Source: an uncultured Allosphingosinicella sp. (GTDB lineage Bacteria; Pseudomonadota; Alphaproteobacteria; Sphingomonadales; Sphingomonadaceae). Taken from it: DNA of 12,533 bases. This document shows positions 6,281 to 12,533 of this stretch, piece after piece; position 1 is the stretch's first letter; every line of letters begins with the position of its first letter. A program made the translations under genes and the position numbers. The notes under the pieces were generated by a model that saw only the letters and a program-made list of their open reading frames with translations, was not told where the DNA came from and ran no database searches. Location: the NCBI GenBank assembly GCA_934539295.1, contig CAKTCN010000053.1, forward strand, positions 1 through 12,533, written 5' to 3'.

Positions 6281-7447
6281 GCCAGGCAGTTCCTTGCCTT
6301 CCATCCATTCGAGGAACGCGCCGCCCGCGGTCGAGACGAAGGTGAATTCGTCCGCGACTCCCCCATGATTGAGCGCTGCCACCGTGTCGCCGCCGCCCGC
6401 GACGGAGACGAGCGTGCCGCTCTGCGTCAGTGCAGCGGCGGTGTTTGCGAGCGCCACGGTCGCCGCATCGAACGGCGCCATCTCGAACGCGCCGAGCGGC
6501 CCGTTCCAGACGAGCGTGCGGCAGGTCTTGAGCGCATCGCCCAGTGCCTCGACGGCCGCGGGGCCGACGTCGAGGATCATCTCGTCGGCGGCGACTTCGT
6601 GCACGTTGCAGGTGCGCAGGCTCGGCGGATTGGCGGCGAATTCCTTGGCGACGACCACATCATATGGCAGGTGCACGATGCAGTTTGCCCGATCGGCAGC
6701 ATCGAGGATGGCGATCGCCGTGTCCTTCAGGTCATGCTCGCACAGCGACTTGCCGACATCGACCCCGCGCGCGGCCAGGAAGGTGTTAGCCATGCCGCCG
6801 CCGATGATCAGGTGATCGACCTTGGTGACGAGGTTCTGCAGCACGTCGAGCTTGGTCGACACCTTCGCGCCGCCGACGACGGCTGCGACAGGGTGCTCGG
6901 GCGAACCGAGGGCGGCATCGAGCGCCTTCAGCTCCGCTTCCATCTGGCGGCCGGCATAAGCGGGCAGCCTGTGGGCAAGGCCTTCGGTCGAGGCATGGGC
7001 GCGGTGCGCGGCGGAAAAGGCGTCGTTGACGTAGATGTCGCCAAGCCGGGCGAAGCGCTCCACCACTGCCAGGTCGTTCTTCTCCTCGCCGCCGAAGAAA
7101 CGCGTATTTTCCAGCACCGCGATATCGCCTGGCTGGAGCATGGCGACATTATCCTGGTCGACCTCCCAGTCGACATAACGCACCTCGCGGCCGAGCACCT
7201 GCGTGTAGGGGCGCACGATCTGCGCCAGCGAATATTCGGGCGCAGGCACCTTGGGACGGCCGAAATGGGCAAGGATCAGGACGATGGCACCGCGATCGGC
7301 CAGTTCGGTCACGGTGCCGATGGTGGCACGCAGGCGTGTGTCGTCGGTCACCGCGCCGTCGGCCATGGGGACGTTCAAATCCTCACGTACCAGCACGCGC
7401 TTGCCGGTGATGTCGCCGAGGTCATCGAGGGTCTTGAACTGCGCCAC
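6260..7447 (-). CDS. pgk: Phosphoglycerate kinase
   Basis: PGK interconverts 1,3-bisphosphoglycerate and 3-phosphoglycerate with ADP/ATP (EC 2.7.2.3) in the cytosol. At 395 residues it is normal length. Landmarks are LVREDLNVP (19-27), the substrate-binding HFGRPK (61-66), [14 protein letters not shown] (112-125), HRAH (148-151), GGAKVSTK (192-199), WNGPLGAFE (314-322), GGGDT (351-355) and [14 protein letters not shown] (372-385). Residue 22 is Glu where the family usually has Val (R-V-D-L/F-N-V-P); the neighbouring Arg21 and Asp23 are kept. The start is GTG, with GGGAG seven bases upstream. That site lies at the edge of a large palindromic element filling the gap from gap. The product works directly on the product of the upstream gap gene. 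Confidence 0.97.
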   Translation of the reverse strand: MAQFKTLDDLGDITGKRVLVREDLNVPMADGAVTDDTRLRATIGTVTELADRGAIVLILAHFGRPKVPAPEYSLAQIVRPYTQVLGREVRYVDWEVDQDNVAMLQPGDIAVLENTRFFGGEEKNDLAVVERFARLGDIYVNDAFSAAHRAHASTEGLAHRLPAYAGRQMEAELKALDAALGSPEHPVAAVVGGAKVSTKLDVLQNLVTKVDHLIIGGGMANTFLAARGVDVGKSLCEHDLKDTAIAILDAADRANCIVHLPYDVVVAKEFAANPPSLRTCNVHEVAADEMILDVGPAAVEALGDALKTCRTLVWNGPLGAFEMAPFDAATVALANTAAALTQSGTLVSVAGGGDTVAALNHGGVADEFTFVSTAGGAFLEWMEGKELPGVAALSR

Positions 7448-7455
7448 TTCTTACT

Positions 7456-7559
7456 CCCGTTCGCTTCGAGCGAAGTCGAGAAGACCATTCGAAGGGAGCC
7501 GGGCATCATCGCCCGGCTCCTTCGACCCCGTGTCTCGACTTCGCTCGACACGAACGGGG
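7456..7559. repeat. REPIN-like inverted repeat doublet between gap and pgk
   Basis: Two REP-like units face each other. The outer arms pair CCCGTTCG with CGAACGGG. After a two-base mismatch, a perfect 16-base-pair stem follows (TCGAGCGAAGTCGAGA with its complement). The centre is a second hairpin at 7495-7520, GGAGCCGGGC-ATCATC-GCCCGGCTCC. Each outer arm is itself partly palindromic (CCCCG...GTGTC against GACACGGGG), so alternative folds exist. This fits a REPIN, a doublet of short palindromes that is mobilised by RAYT transposases elsewhere in a genome; none is in this window. In the mRNA the 3' arm ends inside the pgk ribosome binding site. Confidence 0.75.
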
Positions 7560-7573
7560 TGGGCGGGAGGAGA

Positions 7574-8581
7574 TCAGCCCAGCTTGGCCATTGCGCAGGC
7601 GGTGTCGACCATGCGGTTCGAGAAGCCCCATTCATTGTCGTACCAGGACACGACCCGGACCAGCTTGCCCTCCAGCACCGCGGTTTCGAGGCTGTCCACG
7701 CTCGACGAATGAGCATTGTGGTTGAAGTCGATCGAGACCAGCGGGTCGGTCACATAGTCGAGAATGCCGGCGAGCGGACCCCTCTCGGCCGCGGCCTTGA
7801 GCGCCGCGTTCACTTCGTCCCGCGTGGTATCGCGCGAGGGCGTGAAGGTGAGGTCCACGAGGCTGACGTTCGGTGTAGGCACGCGCACCGCCGAACCGTC
7901 CAGCTTGCCCTTCAACTCCGGCAGCACTTCGGCGACCGCGCGGGCGGCACCGGTGGTGGTCGGGATGATCGACATGGCGGCGGCGCGCGAGCGGCGCTTG
8001 TCGCTGTGGATCTGGTCCAGGATCTTCTGGTCGTTGGTGTAGGCATGGATAGTGGTCATCAGCCCGCGCTCGATACCGATCGCCTCGTGCAGCACCTTGG
8101 CAACCGGCGCCAGGCAGTTGGTGGTGCAGGATGCGTTGGACACGATCGTGTGATCGGCCGTGAGCTTGCCGTCGTTAACGCCGAACACGACGGTCAGGTC
8201 GACGCCCTTGGCCGGCGCGGAGATCAGCACCCGCTTGGCGCCCGCGTCGAGGTGCTTCTGCGCGCTGTCGCGGTCGGTGAAGAAGCCGGTGCATTCCAGC
8301 GCGATATCGATGCCGTTCTCGGCATGCGGCAGCTTGGCCGGGTCGCGCTCGGCAGTCACCTTGATGCGCTTGCCGTCGATGATCAGGTCGTTGCCATCGG
8401 CCCTCACGTCGCCCGGATAGGCGCCGTGCACGCTGTCGCGCTTGAAAAGGAGAGCATTAGACTCGGCATCGGCCAGGTCGTTGATTGCGACCAATTCCAG
8501 CCCGCAATCGGGTCGTTCCAGGATCGCACGCGCGACGAGGCGGCCGATCCGCCCGAAACCGTTGATGGCTACCTTCGTCAT
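7574..8581 (-). CDS. gap: Glyceraldehyde-3-phosphate dehydrogenase, type I
   Basis: It oxidises and phosphorylates glyceraldehyde 3-phosphate to 1,3-bisphosphoglycerate, or the reverse. The 335-residue protein shows the Rossmann start [11 protein letters not shown] (4-14), AIND with the adenosine-binding Asp35, the catalytic SNASCTTNC (148-156, Cys152), His179 in [26 protein letters not shown] (196-213) and [12 protein letters not shown] (313-324). The Asp35 position favours NAD, but NADP use cannot be excluded by eye. ATG at 8581 has AGGAGAG five bases upstream. The same frame continues open into the upstream tkt gene, which is not meaningful. It sits 11 bases after tkt and is probably co-transcribed with it. 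Confidence 0.97.
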   Translation of the reverse strand: MTKVAINGFGRIGRLVARAILERPDCGLELVAINDLADAESNALLFKRDSVHGAYPGDVRADGNDLIIDGKRIKVTAERDPAKLPHAENGIDIALECTGFFTDRDSAQKHLDAGAKRVLISAPAKGVDLTVVFGVNDGKLTADHTIVSNASCTTNCLAPVAKVLHEAIGIERGLMTTIHAYTNDQKILDQIHSDKRRSRAAAMSIIPTTTGAARAVAEVLPELKGKLDGSAVRVPTPNVSLVDLTFTPSRDTTRDEVNAALKAAAERGPLAGILDYVTDPLVSIDFNHNAHSSSVDSLETAVLEGKLVRVVSWYDNEWGFSNRMVDTACAMAKLG

Positions 8582-8592
8582 TGTGTCTCTCC

Positions 8593-10578
8593 TCAGTTCT
8601 TGGTGTTCAATGCGTTCAGGATCTGCGGCACGATCGCATCGGTGGTGAAGCCGAACCGCTCGAACAGGTCTTCGGCCGGAGCCGACGCGCCGAAGCGGTC
8701 GAGGCCGATGCGAATGCCGCGCGCCATCGTGTAGCGTTCCCAGCCGAAGGTCGTCCCCGCCTCGATCGACACGCGCAGGATCTCTTCCGGCTGCACGTCG
8801 GGCAGCACATCCTCGCGATAAGCGGCGTCCTGCGCGTCGAACAGGCTCCAGCAGGGCATGGACACGACGTCTGCGCCGATCCCCTGCCCTTCCAGCGCGT
8901 CGGCGACCTTCACCGCCAGCTCGACCTCGGAACCTGTCGCGATCAGGATCACCTTGCGCGCCGCCGTCGCGCCGCGCAGGCGATAGGCGCCGCGTGCAGT
9001 GAGGTTCTCGCCCGCCCGCGTGCGCAGCTGCGGCAGGTTCTGGCGCGTTAGGCACAAGAGCGACGGTCCATCACGGCGCTGGAGCGCGAGTTCCCATGCC
9101 TCGGCCGTCTCGATCACGTCCGCGGGACGGTAGACGTCCAGGTTTGGAATCATGCGCAGGCTCATCACATGCTCGATCGGCTGGTGCGTCGGGCCATCCT
9201 CGCCGAGGCCGATCGAATCGTGCGTCATCACATAGGTGACGCTCGCATTCTGGAGTGCGGACAGGCGGATCGCCGGGCGGGCATAATCGGAGAAGACCAG
9301 GAACGTGCCGCCATAGGGGATCACGCCGCCGTGCAGCGCCATGCCGTTCATGGCCGCAGCCATGCCGAACTCACGAATACCGTAATAAAGGTAGCGGCCG
9401 GAATAATCCTCCGCGGTGAGCGGCATCTGCGCTTTCGTCTTCGTGTTGTTCGAACCCGTCAGGTCCGCCGAGCCGCCGATCGTCTCCGGCAGCGCCTGGT
9501 TGATCGCCTCCAGCGCCATCTCCGACGCCTTGCGGGTCGCGACCTTCTTGGGATCGGCAATAAGGCCGGCGATATAGTCGTTCAGCGAGAAGCCGTCGGG
9601 CAAACGCCCTTCCATGCGCCGCACGAACTCCTCGCGCTGGGGACTGGCGGCCAGGCGGGCGCGCCATTCCTCGTGCACCTTGGTCCCGCGGCTGCCGGCC
9701 CGGCGCCAGGCATCGGTGATCGGCTCGGGGATGTCGAACGGCTCGCTGTCCCAGACGAGGTGAAGGCGCGCCGCGGCGACCTCATCTGCGCCGAGCGCGG
9801 CGCCGTGTGTGGCCGATGTGCCCTGCTTGTTGGGCGCGCCCCAGCCGATGATGGTGCGGCAGGCGATCAGCGACGGGCGTGGATCGGCCTTGGCCTCGTC
9901 CAGCGCCTTGCGGATGGAGTCGAAATCGTGGCCGTCGCACGCCACCGTGTGCCAGCCGCTGGCGGCGTAGCGCGCCAGGATATCCTCGGATGTCGACAGG
10001 TCGGTCGAACCGTCGATAGTGATGCGGTTGTCGTCCCACAACACGTTCAGCCTGCCGAGCTTGAGGTGCCCGGCAAGGCCGACCGCTTCGTGGTTGATGC
10101 CCTCCATAAGGCAGCCGTCGCCGGCGATCACCCAAGTGTCGTGATCGACCAGGTCCTTGCCGAACGTGGCGGCGAGATGCGCCTCGGCCACTGCCATGCC
10201 GACCGCCATCGCGAAGCCCTGGCCGAGCGGGCCGGTGGTGCACTCAATGCCTTCCAGCATAAAGTTTTCGGGGTGACCGGCGCAGGGGCTGCCGAGCTTA
10301 CGGAAGCCGCGGATGTCGTCCATCGTCGGGCGCGCATAGCCGGTGAGGTGCAGCAACGCGTAGATCAGCATGGATCCGTGACCGGCCGAAAGCACGAAAC
10401 GATCGCGATCATGCCAGTGCGGATCGGCCGGATCGAACTTCAGATATTCGGTGTAGAGGACGGTCGCCACGTCGGCCATGCCCATCGGCATGCCGGGATG
10501 CCCGCTATTGGCCGCCTGCACTGCGTCCATGGACAAGGCGCGGATGGCGTTGGCGAGCAGTCTGGGTTCGACGGACAT
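8593..10578 (-). CDS. tkt: Transketolase
   Basis: Transketolase moves two-carbon units between sugar phosphates (EC 2.2.1.1) in the non-oxidative pentose phosphate pathway and needs thiamine diphosphate and a divalent metal. The 661-residue product is full length. Landmarks are [11 protein letters not shown] (25-35), [15 protein letters not shown] (64-78), the cofactor motif GDGCLMEG (153-160) with [10 protein letters not shown] (181-190), [11 protein letters not shown] (402-412, catalytic Glu403) and [15 protein letters not shown] (453-467). The ATG at 10578 has GGGGAA just upstream; a GTG at 10590 would add four residues ahead of it. It is the first gene of the minus-strand block and diverges from the zauP-like gene. 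A Calvin-type name (cbbT) is possible by order, but no RuBisCO or phosphoribulokinase is present here. Confidence 0.97.
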   Translation of the reverse strand: MSVEPRLLANAIRALSMDAVQAANSGHPGMPMGMADVATVLYTEYLKFDPADPHWHDRDRFVLSAGHGSMLIYALLHLTGYARPTMDDIRGFRKLGSPCAGHPENFMLEGIECTTGPLGQGFAMAVGMAVAEAHLAATFGKDLVDHDTWVIAGDGCLMEGINHEAVGLAGHLKLGRLNVLWDDNRITIDGSTDLSTSEDILARYAASGWHTVACDGHDFDSIRKALDEAKADPRPSLIACRTIIGWGAPNKQGTSATHGAALGADEVAAARLHLVWDSEPFDIPEPITDAWRRAGSRGTKVHEEWRARLAASPQREEFVRRMEGRLPDGFSLNDYIAGLIADPKKVATRKASEMALEAINQALPETIGGSADLTGSNNTKTKAQMPLTAEDYSGRYLYYGIREFGMAAAMNGMALHGGVIPYGGTFLVFSDYARPAIRLSALQNASVTYVMTHDSIGLGEDGPTHQPIEHVMSLRMIPNLDVYRPADVIETAEAWELALQRRDGPSLLCLTRQNLPQLRTRAGENLTARGAYRLRGATAARKVILIATGSEVELAVKVADALEGQGIGADVVSMPCWSLFDAQDAAYREDVLPDVQPEEILRVSIEAGTTFGWERYTMARGIRIGLDRFGASAPAEDLFERFGFTTDAIVPQILNALNTKN

Positions 10579-10643
10579 CTGTTTCCCCACGTCAGGCCCC
10601 TCAGGGCATCGGAAGACTCAAGGCCCGAGCTTCCCCCGCCGCT

Positions 10644-10671
10644 CCTTTAATAGGCATGCCCCGCGCGTCAA
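10644..10671 (-). promoter_or_regulatory. Candidate promoter of the tkt-gap-pgk block
   Basis: On the minus strand TTGACG (10666-10671) is separated by 16 bases from TAAAGG (10644-10649). TTGACG is a close match to the alphaproteobacterial -35, while the -10 box is weaker. Transcription would begin near 10637, giving a leader of about 59 bases to tkt. A better-looking TATTAA overlaps, but is only 13 bases from TTGACG. Confidence 0.4.
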
Positions 10672-10691
10672 CCGCATGGAGCCGGCGGCGC

Positions 10692-10720
10692 TTGCCGCCA
10701 CGCTCGACGGTGCGTATTGC
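10692..10720 (+). promoter_or_regulatory. Candidate promoter for the zauP-like/zapA genes
   Basis: TTGCCG (10692-10697) and TATTGC (10715-10720) are spaced by 17 bases. The expected start site falls at or next to the ATG at 10728, which would make the transcript leaderless. The sequence is very GC-rich, so this may be chance. Confidence 0.3.
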
Positions 10721-10727
10721 GCGCGGG

Positions 10728-10925
10728 ATGAGAGACGAACGCGCCTCCGACGCCCTCACCCGCATCGAACAGGCACTCGCCAGGATCGAAGCCGCCGCTG
10801 AGGCGATGGCCGACAGCCGTGTCGCACTGATCAAGCTTAGGAGCCGGCACGAAACGCTTCGTGAGCGCGTCGAGGGCGTGATCGGCGAGATCGATCGGAT
10901 GCTCGACATGCCGGAGACCGCGTGA
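10728..10925 (+). CDS. Short coiled-coil protein upstream of zapA (ZauP/DUF4164-like)
   Basis: The 65-residue protein is almost entirely heptad-patterned helix, for example ALTRIEQALARIEAAAEAM (9-27) and LRSRHETLRERVEGVIGEID (37-56), with a short MPETA tail. It has no membrane segment or enzyme motif. In Caulobacter the coiled-coil protein ZauP is encoded just upstream of zapA and interacts with ZapA to focus the Z-ring. The size, coiled coil and position here match, but coiled coils are low-complexity evidence. The TGA stop shares its A with the zapA ATG, implying coupled translation. ATG at 10728 was preferred to an in-frame ATG at 10656 because the intervening residues are Arg/Pro-rich and overlap the divergent promoter region. 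No good Shine-Dalgarno is visible, in keeping with a possible leaderless start. Confidence 0.75.
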   Translation: MRDERASDALTRIEQALARIEAAAEAMADSRVALIKLRSRHETLRERVEGVIGEIDRMLDMPETA

Positions 10926-11245
10926 TGGCCAAGATCGAAGTCGAGATTGCCGCTCGTCGTTATACGCTTTCCTGCCGCGATGGGGAGGAAGCGCATCTGC
11001 GTGCCGCTGCCGCCCTTGTCGATGGCAAGGCGCGTGAGGCCGCGCAGTCGCTAGGGAGCATGACGGAGGCACGGCAGCTGCTCTACGCATCCCTGCTGCT
11101 TGCCGATTCGATCCTGGATGCGCAGAATGGCGGTGTCGCGGCGCAAGTCGAGCCGGGGCCCTTGCTGGGAGACGCGCTGGAACGTCTCGCCGAGCGAATG
11201 GAAAGGCTGGCAGCAAGGCTTGAGAGTATGGAGCCGAACGCCTAG
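10925..11245 (+). CDS. zapA: Cell division protein ZapA
   Basis: ZapA binds FtsZ and bundles protofilaments at mid-cell. The 106-residue protein has the ZapA layout: an N-terminal alpha/beta head (about 1-70) with VEIAARRYTLSCRDGEEAHLR (6-26) matching the usual I-x-G-R-x-Y-x-I/L-x-C-x-x-G-E-E pattern, then a C-terminal coiled coil (about 77-104, ERLAERMERLAARLESM). ATG at 10925 overlaps the upstream stop by one base; GTG at 10922 is an alternative. GGAG lies eight bases before the ATG. The TAG stop forms the first half of a candidate -10 box for the following 6S RNA. The zapA-6S-5FCL order is a widely conserved neighbourhood in proteobacteria, which strengthens all three calls. Confidence 0.92.
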   Translation: MAKIEVEIAARRYTLSCRDGEEAHLRAAAALVDGKAREAAQSLGSMTEARQLLYASLLLADSILDAQNGGVAAQVEPGPLLGDALERLAERMERLAARLESMEPNA

Positions 11246-11248
11246 ATA
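11220..11248 (+). promoter_or_regulatory. Candidate 6S RNA promoter overlapping the zapA stop
   Basis: TTGAGA (11220-11225), a 17-base spacer and TAGATA (11243-11248) form the best consensus-like promoter in the window. The zapA TAG stop is the first half of the -10 box. The expected start, about 11253-11256, falls on the 5' end of the 6S closing stem. Confidence 0.6.
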
Positions 11249-11419
11249 GTGCGTGACGGAACTGCCCGGCACGAGCTTTAGAGAACATCCCTGAGGCGAT
11301 AATCACATCCAAGGGAGCTGTCCCTGCCCGGGCCCTGGCCCGAAGTACATGGTTCCCACCTGACGTTGAGGCGTCAGAGGATATTCCAGCAAACGACCCA
11401 TGGTGGTCCCGTCACCCAC
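11249..11419 (+). ncRNA. ssrS: 6S RNA
   Basis: 6S RNA mimics an open promoter and sequesters housekeeping-sigma RNA polymerase. The ends pair: GTGACGG (11253-11259) with CCGTCAC (11409-11415), extended by GTG/CAC (11249-11251 with 11417-11419) across one mismatch. The 5' side of the central bubble carries CCCTGAGGCGATAAT, closely matching the E. coli 6S sequence CCCTGAGCCGATATT. On the 3' side CTGACG and CGTCAG form the small hairpin typical of the bubble's opposite strand. An apical helix with AGGGA/TCCCT and GGGC/GCCC elements completes the rod. The length of about 165-170 bases and position between zapA and the 5-FCL gene fit. The 5' end may be nearer 11254 if the predicted promoter is used. 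CTCTCTTTT after the stem may help termination. Confidence 0.9.
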
Positions 11420-11443
11420 CCTCTCTTTTGCGGCACCGCACAT

Positions 11444-11545
11444 GCTGAGCTTTTCGACCAGCTTGGGACAAGCTTGTCGAAGGCCAGCGCATTTTCTACG
11501 GCAAGACGAAGGACAGGGCTTCGACAAGCTCAGCCCGAGCGGGAG
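11444..11545. repeat. REPIN-like palindromic repeat in the 5-FCL leader
   Basis: The arm GCTGAGCTTTTCGA (11444-11457) and a second copy AGCTTGTCGAAG (11471-11482) are both complementary to CTTCGACAAGCTCAGC (11519-11534). This is a CTTCGACAAGCTCAG-type extragenic palindrome, of a different family from the gap-pgk element. It fills the space between 6S RNA and the 5-FCL start. Its right edge, CGAGCGGGAG, contains the ribosome binding site of that gene. I see no protein-coding potential in it. Confidence 0.7.
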
Positions 11546-11551
11546 TGAGTG

Positions 11552-12115
11552 ATGATGTCGAAAGCCGATCTTCGCGCGGATGCCCTGGCGCTCAGGCGTA
11601 GCTACGCGCGAGCCTTGTGGGACGGCACGCGCACTGCACTCGAGGCTCAGCTTGCGCAGCATGTCCTGCCCCACCTTCTCACCTCCCGGGTGATCGCTTT
11701 CTACCATCCCATGAAGGATGAGATCAGTCCCTACCCGATCATGGAAGCTCTCCGCGACGGGCAGATCGCCCTTCTGCCCTGGTTTGCCGATCGCGATGCC
11801 CGGATGATGTGGCGCCAAGCCCCGGCGACGGAGGTCGGCCCCTGGGGAATGCTGCAACCGCCGCCTCATGCAGAGGCCATGGCGCCGGACACAGTGTTGG
11901 TCCCGCTCGTCTACGGCGATCGCAGGGGCAATCGCATCGGACATGGCAAAGGGCATTATGACCGTGCGTTGTCGCACCTTCGCATAAGCGGGCTGGTGCG
12001 CACGATTGGCATCGCATGGGACATTCAGATCAGCGACGAGCCGCTGGAGCCCGATTCCTGGGACGTGCCGCTCGACGCCATTGCAACACCTGGAGGATGG
12101 ATCCAATGCGCCTAG
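11552..12115 (+). CDS. 5-formyltetrahydrofolate cyclo-ligase
   Basis: The enzyme converts 5-formyltetrahydrofolate to 5,10-methenyltetrahydrofolate using ATP (EC 6.3.3.2), salvaging folate. The 187-residue product has the family's N-terminal basic helix, the FYHPMKDEISPYPIM segment (about 50-64, the usual E-[IV]-x-x-x-P-[IL]), WGMLQPP, and the diagnostic GNRIGHGKGHYDRAL, matching the R-L-G-x-G-x-G-Y-Y-D-R signature. The last histidine in GKGHYD replaces a common Tyr. ATG at 11552 is six bases after GGGAG; an adjacent ATG at 11555 and GTG at 11549 are alternatives. Genes in this position next to 6S RNA are called fau or ygfA. Its end overlaps the DUF2842 gene by ten bases. Confidence 0.93.
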   Translation: MMSKADLRADALALRRSYARALWDGTRTALEAQLAQHVLPHLLTSRVIAFYHPMKDEISPYPIMEALRDGQIALLPWFADRDARMMWRQAPATEVGPWGMLQPPPHAEAMAPDTVLVPLVYGDRRGNRIGHGKGHYDRALSHLRISGLVRTIGIAWDIQISDEPLEPDSWDVPLDAIATPGGWIQCA

Positions 12116-12336
12116 AACGACCGAGTTGGCGCAAGCCCGTAGGGATGCTCCTGATCCTGCTGATGATTCTGGTCTGGGCTGTGATCGTCGTCACGGCATT
12201 CGGCTTCATCGCGCACCTGCCGTGGTTCGTGCATCTGATCTACTATATGGTGGCCGGCATCGCCTGGATCTTCCCGGCCTATCGCATCATGATCTGGATG
12301 GAGCTCGGCCGATGGAGCCTGCCGCCGCGCCAATGA
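12106..12336 (+). CDS. DUF2842 family small membrane protein
   Basis: The 76-residue protein has a short polar N terminus (RPSWRKPVG), then two hydrophobic helices at about 13-36 (MLLILLMILVWAVIVVTAFG) and 42-62 (HLIYYMVAGIAWIFPAYRIM), and a short tail WMELGRW. The SWRKP start, LPWF turn, AGIAWI segment and W-M-E-x-G-R-W ending match what I recall of DUF2842, an alphaproteobacterial inner-membrane family of unknown function. ATG at 12106 lies nine bases after GGAGG; ATG at 12097 is too close to that site. It overlaps the end of the 5-FCL gene, so the two are probably co-translated. Confidence 0.85.
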   Translation: MRLERPSWRKPVGMLLILLMILVWAVIVVTAFGFIAHLPWFVHLIYYMVAGIAWIFPAYRIMIWMELGRWSLPPRQ

Positions 12337-12345
12337 GAGCAACAC

Positions 12346-12388
12346 TTCAGTCGGGCTGAAAACCGTTCAGCCACCGCTCTGAGCTGAA
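12346..12388 (+). terminator. Nested TTCAG/CTGAA inverted repeats after the DUF2842 gene
   Basis: TTCAG and CTGAA alternate four times (12346, 12356, 12366, 12384). GGCTGAA-AACCG-TTCAGCC (12354-12372) gives a seven-base-pair stem. TTCAGC with GCTGAA (12366-12388) gives a competing six-base-pair stem followed by TTT. This is a weak candidate terminator between the convergent DUF2842 and tRNA-Asp genes. The rest of the gap to 12463 shows nothing recognisable. Confidence 0.3.
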
Positions 12389-12463
12389 TTTCTGGAAGGC
12401 AGCGCCACTGCGCTATACCCTGGCGGTTTGCGCCATCCTCCCCTGTCTTTTCAAGAAGAAGAA

Positions 12464-12533
<70 letters not shown>

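Noticed and set aside
5199..6368. 389-codon open frame opposite the aldolase
   Set aside because: Antisense to an intact class I aldolase, with no recognisable motif.
7456..7559. Intrinsic terminator between gap and pgk
   Set aside because: The stem is far longer than a terminator and no U-tract follows on the minus strand; a REP doublet explains it better.
6191..8734. 847-codon open frame on the plus strand
   Set aside because: It runs antisense to pgk and gap and through the intergenic repeat. Both antisense genes are unmistakable, and the translated product is rich in His, Arg, Asp and Gly with no recognisable domain; this is a GC-rich shadow frame.
8582..9055. Upstream in-frame extension of gap
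   Set aside because: It lies inside tkt in another frame; the ATG at 8581 has a strong ribosome binding site and gives the standard GAPDH N terminus.
8593..10578. Calvin-cycle (cbb) operon
   Set aside because: The tkt-gap-pgk-aldolase order resembles cbb clusters, but RuBisCO, phosphoribulokinase and CbbR are absent; ordinary central metabolism is sufficient.
9169..10650. 493-codon open frame opposite tkt
   Set aside because: Full antisense overlap with a complete transketolase, and a composition typical of shadow frames in GC-rich DNA.
11303..12106. 267-codon minus-strand frame across 6S RNA, the repeat and 5-FCL
   Set aside because: It crosses a structured RNA and a palindromic repeat and is antisense to a recognised enzyme; no domain is visible.

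Overview
The window is chromosomal core DNA from a GC-rich alphaproteobacterium, most likely a member of the Sphingomonadales. That assignment is inferred from the gene order (tkt-gap-pgk-class I aldolase divergent from a zauP-like gene, zapA, 6S RNA, 5-FCL and a DUF2842 gene), from product similarity recalled from family knowledge, and from the style of the intergenic palindromic repeats. No database search was possible. I see no phage, plasmid, insertion-sequence, CRISPR or defence genes.

Minus strand, right to left (10578 to 68): tkt, gap, pgk and a class I fructose-bisphosphate aldolase form a central carbon block for lower glycolysis/gluconeogenesis and the non-oxidative pentose phosphate pathway. 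They are followed by thiE (thiamine-phosphate synthase), whose end product, thiamine diphosphate, is the cofactor of transketolase. Next come two adjacent bPH2-domain membrane proteins (YdbS-like, YdbT-like). After these is a tightly packed cell-wall group: an exported L,D-transpeptidase with a peptidoglycan-binding domain, a membrane-anchored M23 peptidase, and a 42-residue single-span membrane protein whose GTG start overlaps the peptidase stop codon. Last is efp, with its own candidate promoter, followed by a palindromic repeat at the window edge.

Plus strand, left to right (10728 to 12336): a short coiled-coil protein resembling ZauP/DUF4164 overlaps zapA by one base (cell-division Z-ring factors). 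6S RNA follows directly; its closing stem, conserved 5' bubble sequence and 3' bubble hairpin are all visible. A good candidate promoter for it overlaps the zapA stop codon. A REPIN-like palindrome then leads into 5-formyltetrahydrofolate cyclo-ligase, which overlaps a DUF2842 membrane protein. The window ends inside a minus-strand tRNA-Asp(GTC) lacking only its first seven bases.

Most of the interest is non-coding. A 104-bp REPIN-like element lies in the pgk leader and could pair with part of the pgk ribosome binding site. A second repeat supplies a nearly identical ribosome-binding junction to the 5-FCL gene. A hairpin spans the pgk stop codon, a 17-bp dyad exactly fills the spacer of a candidate aldolase promoter, and a hairpin sits just upstream of thiE. 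No clearly new multi-gene system is visible; the best undescribed candidate is the overlapping transpeptidase/M23/microprotein unit.
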